Position numbers and translations under genes: made by a program. From Atriophallophorus winterbourni (taxonomy: Eukaryota; Platyhelminthes; Trematoda; Plagiorchiida; Microphallidae), in the NCBI GenBank assembly GCA_013407085.1, contig JACCGJ010000701.1, positions 1-64,000 on the forward strand: 64,000 bases of DNA, read 5' to 3'. Positions 22,631 through 35,510 of this stretch are shown one piece after another; the stretch's first letter is position 1; each line of letters begins with the position of its first letter. Under the pieces are notes generated by a model. It did no database searches and was not told the origin of the DNA. It saw only the letters and a list, made by a program, of their open reading frames with translations.

Positions 22631-25369
22631 AATGAATAATAAATAATAAAATATAAAACAGATTAAACAACTGGAAACATTGACGTGCATTTTAACGAAT
22701 ATGAAATAACTTAACTATTTGTGGAAATATATCTTGAGCAAAAATTGCATCAAAACGAAACAATCCTTGAAGATTCTGGGAGTAAATTTCTGAAATCAAA
22801 ATTTAATCATGAAAAGAAGCATATTGTTCTAGACTTAGATCACGGTTCTTTTAAAATATCGGAATCGTGATCCCGCATAAATGGGAATCAGTAACATTAA
22901 TTGTACATCAACTACTCGTGAATAGTATATATTTATAAATATACTGCTCACAAGTAACTACGTAATATGTGTTGTCCAACTAAGCATTAATACTGGTCAT
23001 TTGTCATAGTTTTATCATGTTCATTTGTTAAAGTTTTCGACGTACCGTATTTCGAAAAATATTAGGCGAATAATTATCTATATTTTTTGATAAAGCGATG
23101 ATTGCCTAGTGTTCATGTTTACTTCTCAAACCTCGGATTGAAATTTTCATGTAATCAAAGACAATGTCATCTCGAACTGTTACTCTCTTTGGCATCTATA
23201 GAGCTGGTGACAAAAGATCACACGAAGAATTTGATACCTCGGCCTTTTTTGTACACGGGACGTTTTCGGGGAGCGAATTAAATTTATCTGTGTATTTTTC
23301 AGATCATGAAAATGAAATTCAATACTTGAGCTACAAGTTCATTGTCTTATTTTGAACAAAATTTGTTTATGGTTAAATTGAAACATAAACGTTTTGTTAA
23401 ATGATGAAAAGTTGATTACACGGTTGCGGCCGATTGCTTGTACTACCCTAAAAATATCTGATTTCGAGTTTCATTTTCAGCAAATTTTGATTCATTGTAT
23501 AACAGTTGGATGCTGACTGTGAAGATGTATATCTCACCCAGTCAACAGACTAAGAATTGTGAATTTCCTTCCTCAGTGTCTACTTAACTTTCCTTGAGCG
23601 GACAGCGTAATATTAATTAATACAATGTAAAACACATTCAATGGTAGTGACTTCACTTGAGTCCCTCGCATACTCAGCAAACAAAACTGGATTTTATTTT
23701 AAAACTCTTTTTATCTAAGTGAGGTCTTCTGGGCAGGATCTGATTTAAATCTTCAAAATTGTCAAGGTTTCAATGTGGTTGATTTCACTGTTCTGTATGC
23801 TCCCTCCTTTCGTGTGAGCACTAATTTTATTCTTTGGACTCTCAAGGTCGCATGCCAGAACTAAAGCTGATAATCAATGGAAGAAAATAATGGGAAATAT
23901 GTACCGAGTATAGGGCGCCCTGTTGCACTAACTCGATTCAAGCAATCTTACACCCGAATCGCTATTTGGTCTTAGTGAGATTTGGGGTTTGAGCAACAGC
24001 CAATCTTGTCGTTGGCAGTCCGTGATAAAGCATCATTTAAATTCGCACTATTTTCGCACTCTGTTGTTTTCTCCATCAACGACACGACGGTATAGTTAAC
24101 AAATTCTGAATTCGTGCAAAATGATCCATTATTTTAATTAACATTATTGCACTCATAACATTTATTTTTTTCAAATATGTATTTGAACTTCAAACAACAT
24201 CTATAATAACTCATTGAGAAATTTCTTGTTTTATCTTAAAATAAACCTCAAATTTACATCGCATGACACTTTAAACATCCCACCATTCATGCGATGTGAC
24301 CACACCACTCTATCTCGCGTAGATATTAAAACTTTTGTGATTTAGGATGTAACTAATTTTCAAACTGTTATCGAAATTATTCAACAGATGTGTCCTACCT
24401 GGTTCGTATCCTAAGGCTAGCGTCCCGTGGTGAACTGTTGAGCAACCTGCAATTGAAGAACACTTACACTTTGCTACAACTAATGCTCTTGAAACAAACG
24501 CTGCAACTGATTATGCAACAAATGTGTGTGAGACAATTGTCATTGAATTGTGTTTGATTTATTATATCCAGAGGAATTCCCGTTTTAATGTGTGCTACGA
24601 TTAGACACGCGTGTGAAACGCATATTTATCTTAAAATGAACGAGAAAACTTACACAAATGGTTCATTTATTGTAAACTACAGTGGTATTGTTTCTTCAGT
24701 GTAAAATAGGGCAATCCAAGTAAAGAGATTGCAACAATCGAAAAATAGCTGGCTAGATCACCCTCACATAAGAAAGTCGAAGCACGAACACTGGTCTTCG
24801 AATCTTTGAATTTGACGTCCTCGAAACCATTTTCACCGGTCTATACTTCACAATCCAAATCCGATCCGCATTACTGAATCTAAAATAATTTCCGACTGAG
24901 ATTCGGAAGGCGAAATTCATATAGTGAACTCAGATATTTAGAAATCTGTCAATACTTACTGGACTTTATGTTTCAATATCGACCTGACTGTCCTAGATAT
25001 TGTGATGGTAGACTGCTACTGGCAATACTTTGGTGGTTTTATTTGTTCAACTGGTGTAATCAGCATCAAAACGCTGGTGATTTTTAAAAAAAGCGCGCAT
25101 TCAAGTGTTCATATTCGAATTGCTTTAAACTTATCGCTAAAAATATTCTTCATATTTTATGGACTATCTGTAGATAAAAATTAAGGTCATCTGTTTGTTG
25201 TAAATCAGAATCGAATTTGAAATATGTATCATCTAATTTTGCATTTAATAATAATTTCCTATCAATTTACCTTCTACATACGATGAAGCTGTTCTTGATT
25301 GGAATATCTGCAAATTTTTCTAACCGATTAAAAAGATGTAATGCGTATATCACCAGAAAGTCGGATAGA
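22631..25369. other. Non-coding stretch
   Basis: Very AT-rich. One short ATG-started frame at 23164-23355 has no family signature. No other element recognised. Confidence 0.45.
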
Positions 25370-25950
25370 TGGGTTTGGAAACCACCAGAGCTACAGCAGT
25401 TACACTTTTGTTTCGCCACCCAAGCTCCCCACATTTCGGTGAACTACGTCTACTGAAAATAGCACTAAACAATGAGAAGGATATGGGAACTGTTCTTATA
25501 AATTCTTACTTGCTTCGTGAGTTTTCCGAGTGCAATACTCGAATCTACGCCTTTATACTGTGTCGGAAAAGAAAAGGACGTTTCGATGTTCGCAAGAAGA
25601 GCAACGGGCGCAGTCTAATCCTTCCAGGATTTCCAGAAACTGTCAATACGATGGAGGCTGTTAAAAACAACAATGGGACTACAATAAGTGACTTTACAGC
25701 GCAGGAACGATAGCAGCGCGGGAGTGTGTCGTTGCGAGTACCTTCAGGATACGCCGGTCATCTAATTACAAAGGTGATGGACCAATTCCTTTGAAACTCA
25801 CTTTCCTAGCAAAGGCTATGACGGACTTCGTCAGACATACTTGGCCACTACACAGTGAAAATATTCCCAATGATGTTATTGTCAAAACATTAAAGACAGC
25901 CTCGAAACCAAAAGCTGAAGCGTTGCCGTGCGAAGATACTGAAATCTGAA
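25370..25950 (+). mobile_element. CR1-clade LINE ORF1 fragment
   Basis: Matches the C-terminal half of CR1 ORF1 at 57.4-57.95 kb in order: SYLLREFSECNTRIYAFI corresponds to AYLLRGDPETTCRIHADL, SLILPGFPE to SVVILGVPE, and after a frameshift KLTFLAKAMTDFVR to KLTFFTTEMTDTIK. Stops and frame changes show it is a relic without flanking ORF2. Confidence 0.7.
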
Positions 25951-27144
25951 ACTCAGAAGATGCTTCAAATAACTACAAATGTCCGGTTCTCAGAGTGTCC
26001 GACCAATAGACACCACCCATACATCATAGCGACATACCACGACCAGTATTAATTGTGTATACACTAATGCGCAGTGCTGTGGAACAAAATTCTGTGTTAG
26101 CCTCAGTTTACTGAAATCCCATTGTGCTTCCTTCTTACACCCACCTGGAAATACAAATTACCAAATTACGATCGAAATATCATCACTCCATGTCGCAATT
26201 AAAATAACTTCTGCTCCTCCTTTGAAGCACATGGATGCAAACATGAAAGTCGATTTGTTTAACTTTTATACGTATATCCTATGGTATTGTACACCTATTT
26301 GCTTTGTTCACCATAAATCTTGAATCTAGATTACGTTTCGATACATAATTCCGAATCGACTGCCAAATTGCTAGAAGTAATGCGTATAATTGGATTAGTA
26401 TTGAAAAATGTTAGTTTGCGTCAAAATTTGAGCGTTCATGGTCAAGATTTTGATGTAAATGTGGGTTTTCGATTTTGTATCTTGAATGTCGTTTCACGAT
26501 TGATCAATAAAATCGCACATGCTGCAGATACGCCCTGAAATATGAATACTATGGCATGAAATTTCAATAGACTCTATATATTTGTGTCACTACGTAGGGT
26601 TGTAGAATGTTTTCTTGTAGTTTCGTAAAACGAAATTTAAACATTGCGGAAATAACTCGGCATATAAACCAAGTTAATTAAAATAGTTTGTTTCGAATTC
26701 TTACTTTAAAGTCATCAGTTAACAATCAAACCATGAGATTAACGTTGATTAATTAACGGAAAATCAAAAAATCAATATTGCATACTGTTAGTTATTTTAA
26801 CCGCGCTGCTCTTGCTTTTGACGAATGCAACAAAAGATTACAAACTAATTTGTGCTTAAACAAAGCTTGTATTTTAACACTACTTTTGAATAACACTGCC
26901 ATGCCCAACCTATTGAATCACATTTGAATTTGTGGATGGAGTCAAGACCCATAGTTTTTAACAAAATATGCACATTTGCATGCATTTGCATACATCAAAA
27001 ACCATGATCGGTTTGGACTATTCAGGTAGGCACAATAGGAGCAGTATCGGCATGGTTCACAGAAAACAGATTGTGAATAAATTTCTCAATTTGAATCCAA
27101 TGTTACAATTTGTATTTGAGCCCATGGGTATAACCACAACCACT
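25951..27144. other. Non-coding stretch
   Basis: No recognisable gene or element. Confidence 0.5.
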
Positions 27145-27400
27145 TGATTCAAGGTAATTTAAGGTTTTTAATTGTCTAAAATTCGTCTAATTTCGTTTTA
27201 AATTCATGCAAGCTAGTGGAATGTGCAACGGTTGAAGGTAAACTCTTCCAAGTAAAACAGACACGGACGGAGTAAAAATACCTTCTACAGATCAGGCAAG
27301 AATGGGGTAGGACCAGAACATATTCATGGGTCCGATACTTTCTCGTATCCCTTCGAGTGAATAAATCCTGTAATGGATGGTTCATGGTGTACATGTCATT
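27145..27400 (-). mobile_element. CR1-clade LINE, 3' end
   Basis: Minus strand encodes NHPLQDLFTRRDTRKYRTHE, then CLICRRYFYSVRVCFTWKSL and PSTVAHSTSLHEFKTKL, the C-terminus of copy B at 16.1-16.3 kb. It ends in the same short 3' repeat (TTACCTTGAATC) near 27145. It is a severely 5'-truncated insertion of the copy B subfamily. Confidence 0.85.
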
Positions 27401-27478
27401 CAACCGGCTGCTCATGTCAGCCATTTCCAAAAGTAGTTACAATTTACAGCCATTTTTAACATTTCGCACTCAACTTAT

Positions 27479-27566
27479 GTGCATCCTGATCCTACTATCC
27501 CTACCTGATGAGTGTAAACAGCACGAAACCAGTCATGGTGTGTGCGAGTGATGGAAACGCATGCAC
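27479..27566 (+). ncRNA. Hammerhead-like ribozyme, subfamily B, first unit of a dimer
   Basis: CTGATGA 27505-27511, stem II GTGT/GCAC around AAACA, GAAA 27525-27528, stem III ACCAGT and a GTC triplet with C at 27534. The outer stem pairs GTGCAT (27479-27484) with ATGCAC (27561-27566); this differs from the pairing in the copy at 5621 yet is still complementary. The first base of stem I after the triplet is A instead of G, which weakens it. Confidence 0.65.
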
Positions 27567-27709
27567 ATGAGCTTTAAAGTTCATGGTGATGAGTTCAAAC
27601 CCTGTCTACTTGACTGTGGGCTCATGTGATTGAACAGGTTGGTAGTTCAAACGTTAACCAACAGTGGCATACAAGCGCAACTTGCTTATCATTCCTACAC
27701 TGTTTCAAG

Positions 27710-27790
27710 TGCATGCGGATCCTGATCCTAATGTCCCTACCTGATGAGTGGAAACAGCACGAAACCGGTCGTGGTGTGTGTGTGTGTGTG
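27710..27790 (+). ncRNA. Hammerhead-like ribozyme, subfamily B, second unit of a dimer
   Basis: CTGATGA 27741-27747, stem II GTG/CAC with an enlarged loop, GAAA 27761-27764, palindromic ACCGGT and GTC ending at 27770, then GTGG pairing back to CTAC. All core positions are present. A GT dinucleotide run replaces the usual 3' flank. The distance between the two predicted cleavage sites (27534 and 27770) is 236 nt. Confidence 0.65.
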
Positions 27791-29034
27791 CTGTAATTTT
27801 ATGTAACTATGCATTTATTTTGGTGCTTATCATTGAAAATTCACCGTAGAAATTTCACGCAAACTAATATGAACCAACCCTTTTGGGTGATGATATAGAA
27901 GAACGATATGTAGCTTCATTCGGAAACATTTTAAATTTTATTGCTTGCTAATTACTTGTTAGTTTGGTACATATTGCAGCGCAGAATGAAAAGTCCGGCA
28001 CACCTTCACTGGATATTGGATGCGTATCATTCTCCCTGCTAAATGCTTAAGTAAGCATTAAACGAGCTCGTCAGGTAAATCTAACTTTTTTCACATTTTT
28101 TATGTGAGTTCTGTTTGTTTCGTACGAGAAACTTTGCGCTTTATTTAAGACTTCATCTGGAAAATATCACTCCATTTCAAAACACCATGAATTCCATTAC
28201 TTGCACTCTGCCTGATCAAATTACTTTGACAAGTAGCCAGACGTAATTAGATCAAAGCATGATTACGGACAACACATTGTTACCATTTACTCTCTGGTTC
28301 CCGAATGAATGGGAGCACTTGTGGAAAACGTGAGAGAGTTGCCCCCTTTCGTCGAAACGACTATCATAGATTAACTGCTCACAATGCTAACTAGGCTCGG
28401 GTGAGCGATGATTGGCTGTCTAGGTGACACTGAGTTTCAACGAGCATGACAACACACTGAAGATAGGGATGAACGGTAGGAATCAGCATTCAACCTTTTT
28501 CCATCTGCTTCCATGATGTTTAAACTATCCCTTCTGCTCCCCTTTAGGGTGAGATGCCGAGGAGCTACGAAGTTGCTATGCTGTCCACAAGAGCAGAACT
28601 ATGAATAGGATGCTCTCCGAATGATTAGTAAGGCAGTGTTTTGTTCTCTCAGTTGAAATGAAATTCACTATTGAATCACTCACAGCGATTCAAAATGAAA
28701 ATGATAAATCAAACGGGAATTATCATCGAGAAGCAAACGTCTCACCTTTCAACAATCCGTGCTCACTTCGTGAATACGCTGGAACCGTGCAGAATGCATT
28801 GGGTAATGTTTGAGCCTTGATATTTGATTTAGATTTTATTGGGTGCCTATTGTACATGTATTAAACATGCTTTCCATGCGTTCCATGAAATATATTATAT
28901 TTGCCGTACGAAACATACTTCCAAATATGCCCTCAATAGTTTTGAAAAATTACTTTAGAAGATTTTCCTTACATCAGTGGTAAGATTAGCAAACAACATT
29001 TGGCAAGAACGTTTACTGATGATTCCTGGTAATA
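27791..29034. other. Non-coding stretch
   Basis: No gene or known repeat recognised. 28.3-28.7 kb is less AT-rich than its surroundings and may be an unrecognised old element. Confidence 0.4.
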
Positions 29035-29110
29035 GATTATTACTGTGTGGTGGTCACTGTCCTCGCAGGGGTGTCCGAGAGCGTAGGTTCGATCTCCGCT
29101 GGCATTGCAC
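29035..29110 (+). repeat. Possible tRNA-related SINE head
   Basis: A GGTTCGATCTC segment matches the tRNA B-box consensus at ten of eleven positions, and the preceding GTCCTCGCAGG...GTCCGAGAGCGTAG resembles the anticodon arm and variable region of a tRNA-derived SINE. No good A box, so this is tentative. Confidence 0.35.
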
Positions 29111-29649
29111 ATCCATCCAGCGACTCAATACCTAAAAAACTTCTAAACTTTGAGTAAATTTGCTTCATAACATAATTCGAAATATTTAAGACAATTAACC
29201 CTGGGTTAGCAACAATTTATTGAGATCCGACAGAGCGATTCCAAGATACACACCTCTGCGAAAATAGTTTGTCTAAACATTTTGCATTTCCCATATAATT
29301 GAGTACATGAAATTATTCTTTCCTCCACAAGACCGTTTGGTTCCATATTTCATACTGCTATCCATTAGAATTTTATAGCAGTATTCTAGGGTGCTGTACA
29401 GCAAGTTGCTTCGTTGCAATTATTTCGAATATAAAACTATCTTGAATTTTAAGCGTAAAAAAACGATTGGTTGTAACGTTCAAGAATGATTTCTTTCAAA
29501 TAATACACGAAAGACCAGCAGTCAACTAAATGTTTTCTGGTGTGTTGTAAAAATTAGGGAATTATGAAGCTGTTGGTTTGTCTCAGTAAAAACTAACCGA
29601 ATCGTAACAATACGTGACTGATTCACGGATTGCAATCGTATACATCCCG

Positions 29650-30200
29650 CAGGATGAGTTGAAGTACACTCCATGAACTTATCGTGTATTGCTCACTGCA
29701 CCCAATTTCACTGTCTCCACCTGATGACGGCAATTTTCCAGTGTGGTGTGTAAGTGCGGATGTGTGAGTAGCACACTACGCTTGCCATCCATGAGCGCCT
29801 TGATTGCTTGACCAAGAATATTCGTATGATTCAGTGTTTGAACATCATGGCTCGTTGTACGAATCCTGTGAAAACATCTATTACCACTTTGCCACTGTTA
29901 CAAGGATCCCTGAAACCAGTATTACTGCCGCCACCTGATTTCGACAAACCGTCATAAATCGGTTTTGGTATGTGTGGGGATGTGAGCAACACAGTACACC
30001 GGCCATCCAATAGCGCTTAACCAGCAATCACTATGTGATTCCGTGTTTAAACAACGTGGTTAGATATTAAATTATAGCTTCAAATTCTAACTTTCTTCAG
30101 CACTTTTCCACTATTACAAGTTTTATTAAAAACCCAAACTTACTGTCTCCAACAGATGGTCAAAAACCAGAAACCAGTTATTGTTTGTAAGTGCTGAACT
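29650..30200 (+). repeat. Tandem trimer of subfamily A hammerhead repeats
   Basis: Three head-to-tail units with cores starting at about 29721 (CTGATGA intact), 29935 (CTGATTT) and 30153 (CAGATGG), that is 214 and 218 bp apart. Each is followed by the family tail and the next unit's AAGCGCTTGACCAAGAATCACT-like start. All three ribozyme cores are damaged, so the array is old. Confidence 0.75.
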
Positions 30201-31848
30201 CCAAAAATTTACATACCGTTCATGATCTTTTGTGTGATAATTGTGAGACCCGCATGGACGTTGTCACACTATATTTTTCATCGCAAAGATGTTATGAATT
30301 TGATGGGCATCAACTCAACGGACTTAGTTAAAGCTGCTGCAGTATTTTTCCACTACCACTGACATCCAAATTTTTACTTGAATGTTGCAAGGAATTATGA
30401 CGATAAGTGCGCACCGGATGATACTGTATTGTCAGGAATAGATATATACAATATCAAATGAATTGAAGTAATAGTTTATGAAATTCGTATAACAAATTCC
30501 AATTTCACGAAAGATGTCTCGGAATGGTCATAAATTTTTACATATTCAAGGTCGAAGGAGAAAGTATTTTTCATCCATTGACATGTTGGAAAATAAATCG
30601 TTTTTGTACGTATACTTCAAAAAACAGCTTTCCAAAATGAACAATTCTTAAGTTAACAATACACTCAATATGAAGAAATATCACTGCGATAATTTGTCAA
30701 GAATTTGAAATTGTAAATAGGAATAATCCCACTGGTTTTTTGGGAAATGTGATCCAAAGCATATGTGTCAGATCACCTATAAAAGGGTTGCATAATTGCA
30801 TTTCATTCTGCTTTTCTCACGATAAGTACTATATTGTAACGTATTGTATTAATGAGTTTTGAAACTACTCTTACATAAGGGTATGTAAAACGATGGAGTT
30901 GTTCAAAAAGTGAATTGCAGAGTACGCAAGTTTTCACATTTGAATCAGAATGCGTAGAATAGACATATAAATTTACAACAAATTCGCTGCGTCTGTGTAT
31001 TATCAGATAAATTCACAACGGTACCCATGCGTGAATCCGTGTCTAAAATAACAGGAAAGTTCTTTCGACAGACAAGCACCATGTCTCGATGGTAAAGTAC
31101 CATCTTTAGCGACTCGTGCCATTAAAAACGAGGATAAAGATCAAATATTTCGTCGTCACTGATCTGATACAGACATGCGAACATTTCAATTCAATAATAT
31201 TTGATATACATAATCAGTTAAGTGGAACTAATCTCCATAGATACCCCATGGCTTAATGGATAATCTGTTCCTTAGGTTTTAAATATTTCGTTACATAAAC
31301 TGTTCACACTTGGATTTGTTTCAATGAGCAAATAAATTATACATCACTGATGATTCCTGCTGATTTGAAAGTGCCTAGTTTAAATTTTTCCAATGTTACA
31401 TTAAACGTTGTTGTGTCAATCCAACCATGGAATAATCTCATGCCAAATGAGACACATTTATTAAAAATAACGTAGCAAAACTATGCCGAATGGAAGAATA
31501 ACGAGCATCTTTTGGCGAAGGATTATTTGTGATCGGCTTAAGCCCGTTTTGTATCAGACCTATTTGAAATTATTCATTCGAAAGTAATTATTAATTGTGA
31601 AGTGTCTTGTTTTATATTACTGGTGTGTAGCAAGCTTTAAGTCCATAAACTGCTCAACCATAGATTGTTATGAAAATTTCGCTAATCATGCTATCTACGC
31701 CTGACGATTAACAGATTTTCGCTATTATATTCAATTTTTAATTCACAACTCCTATCAGTGAGGAACGAAGGAGCTTTCGATGCTGTCACGAAATCTTTGT
31801 CCAACCAAAAGTAATAATCAGCACAAGGAATATGACTAAGTGGCTATC
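30201..31848. other. Non-coding stretch
   Basis: AT-rich; nothing recognised. Confidence 0.5.
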
Positions 31849-32492
31849 GATTGGAAAATGTTTAAGACCGATCGTTTATTCATAATGCAAAGAAATTTGA
31901 GTGCAATCGGTTAGAGTAATTTTGGGTAACGTTACACTTTTGACATAAGCTTCGTCAGACCAATGGTGATAGTCAGGGCAGAGAACATGATTAAGTAGTA
32001 GTCAACCCACCACCACTAATTTGACCTTAACGCTAAACAACCTATAGTACGCCAACAGTGTGTTACGTCTCGTGTGAATGACCAGGATCAGTGGTCCATC
32101 TTCCTCACAGTGTGTATCCACGTCAATCTGATACAAGTGAACACGGTCAAGGTCAGTTGACACAGTGGCCCATATGCTTTAAGTACAGAACTAACGGGGC
32201 TAAGGTTAAGCTATTTTTGACTAAGTGGCATTCCACCGACCGCCTCTGTTTTGATCATACCGTCGAGCATCCTATTGTAATCGCTGGCGGTGTCAACTGA
32301 CGTGGTCCTGATCAAAATCGATCTGAAACAGGTGACCTCTGCCAAGGTCGGTTGACACTATGGCTAACATGTGTAACTGGGAAAAACTAAAGCGGCTATT
32401 GTTGAAAAATTCTCGAAATAGTCTAGTTAACTAAATGCATTCGTATTTCTTGGCATTATGAATACACGATCGGTCACGAACACATTCCAATC
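31849..32492. mobile_element. Inverted-repeat (foldback/MITE-like) element, copy 1
   Basis: Bounded by GATTGGAA at 31849 and its complement TTCCAATC ending at 32492. The terminal inverted repeat extends through the ACCGATCGT-type and TATTCATAATGC blocks. The interior left half (AATTTGAGTGCAATCGGTTAGA, GTCAGACCAATGGTGATAGT, GGTCAGTTGACACA blocks) is shared with the copies at 46.7 and 62 kb. No transposase coding; a clear target duplication was not seen. Confidence 0.65.
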
Positions 32493-33396
32493 AAATGATT
32501 AGAAACCCACTTTCAAACCCACTTTTCGCGTAGTTTAGACCTCATTATTTGTTTTCGATTATCGGGTATCATTTTAAATAATTTATGTAAATAATAATAA
32601 TAATTTGTTCAGCCACGATAATCTGCGCTGAAGTGAGTTAATTATGAGCAATGTAAGAATTTAATAACATATTATCTTAGATTATATCAGATTGTTCAAA
32701 TATGAAGTCGCAAAATGATTCAATGTCGAGTCCCGGAAAGTTTAAAATTTAGCAATGTGGTTTCAGAGTTGCACATTCGCTCAGGATTGTGTGAATTATT
32801 TAAGAATAACTGCCCAAAATGACGAGATAAATATATATCAAACAAACGTCGATAAAACTACGAGACAACATTTCGAAGTGTTGTGTTCCTTTAGGATTGT
32901 CGATTGCAGAGCATTCCTCACCTTGATCACGATTAGGCCAATCTCGGTAAAGCGATGGACAACTCCAATTGTCGTGAAGTATATTACACAATATGATCCA
33001 TCTGAGAGCATTATTTTTCACAATCAAGCGCCGTCTACGGAATAGAAATTAGTCCGAAGTCGATCAAGTGCACCACCGTTTGCTAGACTGGTCATGAGAC
33101 TCCCGAAATCAGATAATGTTGGCTTCTGATGTCGAACTTGCCAGCTCTTCAGCTCGGCGAAATATGTTTAACTTAATTTAAGTGGTGGGGGTTCCAAATT
33201 GACAATCTAATTGATTCATTTCAAAATTACTTTTTTTACAATGGGTTCCCCTTAGTCTAAAATCTATTCATATATCTTATGTCATCTTACATTTTTCCTC
33301 TTCTATAATTTGTGTCGTAAAATCGCTGGATGAATCATTTCAACTAGTATTTCCGATCTTTGTCATATTATTTACCCATTTTTACTACTTATACAG
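32493..33396. other. Non-coding stretch before the nuclear receptor exon
   Basis: Contains an AAT microsatellite near 32.59 kb. An open frame at 32755-33045 has no recognisable domain. The last 30 bp are a pyrimidine-rich tract ending in AG at 33395-33396. Confidence 0.45.
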
Positions 33397-33398
33397 AT

Positions 33399-34159
33399 AT
33401 GGACGTTCGCATGAATAAGGACTATACTTGTAAGCAAATCACGCCTTTAATGAATCAACATATCATGGATCATTTCCTAAACATCAATCAGAACGGATGG
33501 AATGCTTCATATGAAAGCTCAATTGAGAAGAGCAACCGAGAGTGTCGATCTAGAAGTTCCAGCATAAATGATCTCATTGAATTTAACCGTGCAAACTACC
33601 TCAGCAAATATAATAATAACAGAATAAATTCGTCTCACAGTGTAATGCCATTCAATCAAACTGACTTGATTAGTCACAGTTTTCAGTTATTCACAATGCG
33701 TTATTTGGATAATTGGACATCAAAGTTGTTCGAATCATTCAACCAACTGAAGGCTATCGAGACGTTACGTAATACTGATCTCCCTTTGGAGTTGAAAGAT
33801 GAAACTTTTAAAACAGGTTTGACATCGTCTGCCCGATTTCAAGTTAGCGAAGCAGAGTTGGAACGAAGTTTCTGTAATGAAGATATCCACCAAACGGGCA
33901 CCATTTTGCCCAGTATAAACGCGCGGAGCAATAATCCTTTCTCTGCTGTCTTTCCGCGGAATATCGACTGTGAAAAATTACTTGATTATCCCACGATAAC
34001 TCATCATCCGAATTCAGATATGCTCAATCGTCTGCAACCAACCACTCTACATTGCAGTGTTTGTGGGGATTTGAGTAGTGGAAAGCACTATGGGATACTC
34101 GCTTGCAATGGATGTAGCGGTTTTTTCAAGCGTTCTGTTCGAAGAAGATTGATTTACAG
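33399..34159 (+). CDS. NR2E3: NR2E3-type nuclear receptor, exon with N-terminal region and first zinc finger
   Basis: The first ATG (33399) lies two bases after a good splice acceptor (AG at 33395-33396), so this is probably the first coding exon behind a non-coding one. About 218 poorly conserved residues precede the DNA-binding domain, which starts at Cys219. The first C4 zinc finger (CSVCGD...HYG...[12 protein letters not shown]) has the P-box CNGCSG, and RRRLIYR follows, as in vertebrate NR2E3 (PNR), Drosophila Hr51 and nematode FAX-1. The exon ends at CAG|GTAGGT (34159/34160) between the two fingers, phase 2. In the nucleus such receptors regulate transcription in photoreceptor or neuronal differentiation; the role here is inferred from the family only. 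Confidence 0.88.
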
Positions 34160-34734
34160 GTAGGTGTTCTCGTCTCAAACAGTTTGATTACAAAATCATT
34201 TTTAATTTGCGAAAACAATTTACTTCAATTTCGTTTGGAACAAATTCCGTTTGGATATTCCTTGGTTTATAGTTTTGTTACATTGATAATTAGAATGAAT
34301 ATGATAAATTACTATAAAGCATTGATAGCACAACCGTTGCGACACAAGTAAGCAGCCTCGGGATAAATCACATAGTCGAGTCGCATTTTTAGAAAATGTG
34401 CTCATCATATTTCCATATCATACTTGGGCGTTTAACGGGTATCGACAATAGAGTGCGTCAGCCTGACACCCATCCAACGAGTGAAGTTACATTGTATGAT
34501 GGATTACGACTGACCAATTAAGATCACATTGATTTTCCGGCTGTAACGTCTAGTACGTCGGCAGCACCTACCCTCCATTGCACTCAATCCACCGTTAAAC
34601 GCGTCACCCCTTCAATTACTCTCCAGGAGACGATTGGGTCATGACCCGCTCGTGATGTCAAACTTTCTAATCTTATTTCAGTTCATTTCAAAACACAATT
34701 AAACGAAAACCGACCCATTGCTTAATATTTTGTG

Positions 34735-34800
34735 GTGCTCCATCCATACGCTTACACTTTACAACCGGTTTCTGGCTGTATGCTGTCATTAAGTGTTGTC
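34735..34800 (-). repeat. Hammerhead repeat core, subfamily A, decayed
   Basis: On the minus strand: TTAATGACAGC, GCCAGAAACCGGTTGTAAAG and the GTGTAAGCG tail. First box mutated (CTTAATGA), GAAA and ACCGGT kept. Only about 65 bp of the unit remains. Confidence 0.55.
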
Positions 34801-35324
34801 GTTTGCTAATTACGCAGATTGCCGAAAATAAACCACGTGTTTATCTCATGTAGTCGAATCTAGTAATTACCGAAAACATCGCTCGCAGATGTCACTTCCT
34901 TCTTATTTATCAACGAAATATAAAGCATAATGTTTGTAAATCTGTATTCCCAACATTGCTGAAGTCAAAATGGTAACTTGCTATCAACATCAATATTGAA
35001 ATTTCGTATTTTTGAAGCACGCAAATTTTGCGTAGTATCATTACAAGAAAACCATTTGTCTATTGTGTTGGCATGATATAGCCGTGCGAATATAATTTCA
35101 AACATTCGATTCAGTTCAATTCAATTTAATGGTCTAAAAAGCACATAGCTTCACAAAAACCACAGAATAATATGCGAATTACAAATAACGTAGGTAGTAA
35201 AAACGGGATTTGTTTGCCTACTGATCAGTTCAGGAATCACGTAAAAATACATAGGGCAGAAATTGTTTTCAACCGGTTGGATGGGGTAAATATGTATACT
35301 TTACTTCGATGCATGGGTTCAAAG

Positions 35325-35510
35325 CCCTTATGATGCAGAATATATTGTTTCAATGTTTGGATTGGTCGACATGAAGACGTCCAAGTTCGATTTGAATATA
35401 TCCAAGTTGGGTGAATGTGCAACGATACGGGGTAGGGAGTTCCAAATAAAAAATACTCGGACAAAATAAAAATACCTTCGACAGTTCAGCCTCGAGTCGG
35501 GAATAAGTAT
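35325..35510 (-). mobile_element. CR1-clade LINE, 3' end fragment
   Basis: Minus strand encodes NCRRYFYFVRVFFIWNSLPR, then IVAHSPNLDIFKSNLDVF, the CR1 ORF2 C-terminus (compare FAARAIFLWNYLPQHVVDSP in the 54.6 kb copy). Short, truncated, antisense to the receptor gene. Confidence 0.75.

Noticed and set aside
27771..27790. GT repeat as a separate microsatellite
   Set aside because: Only about ten units and directly at the end of the hammerhead repeat; treated as its variable tail.
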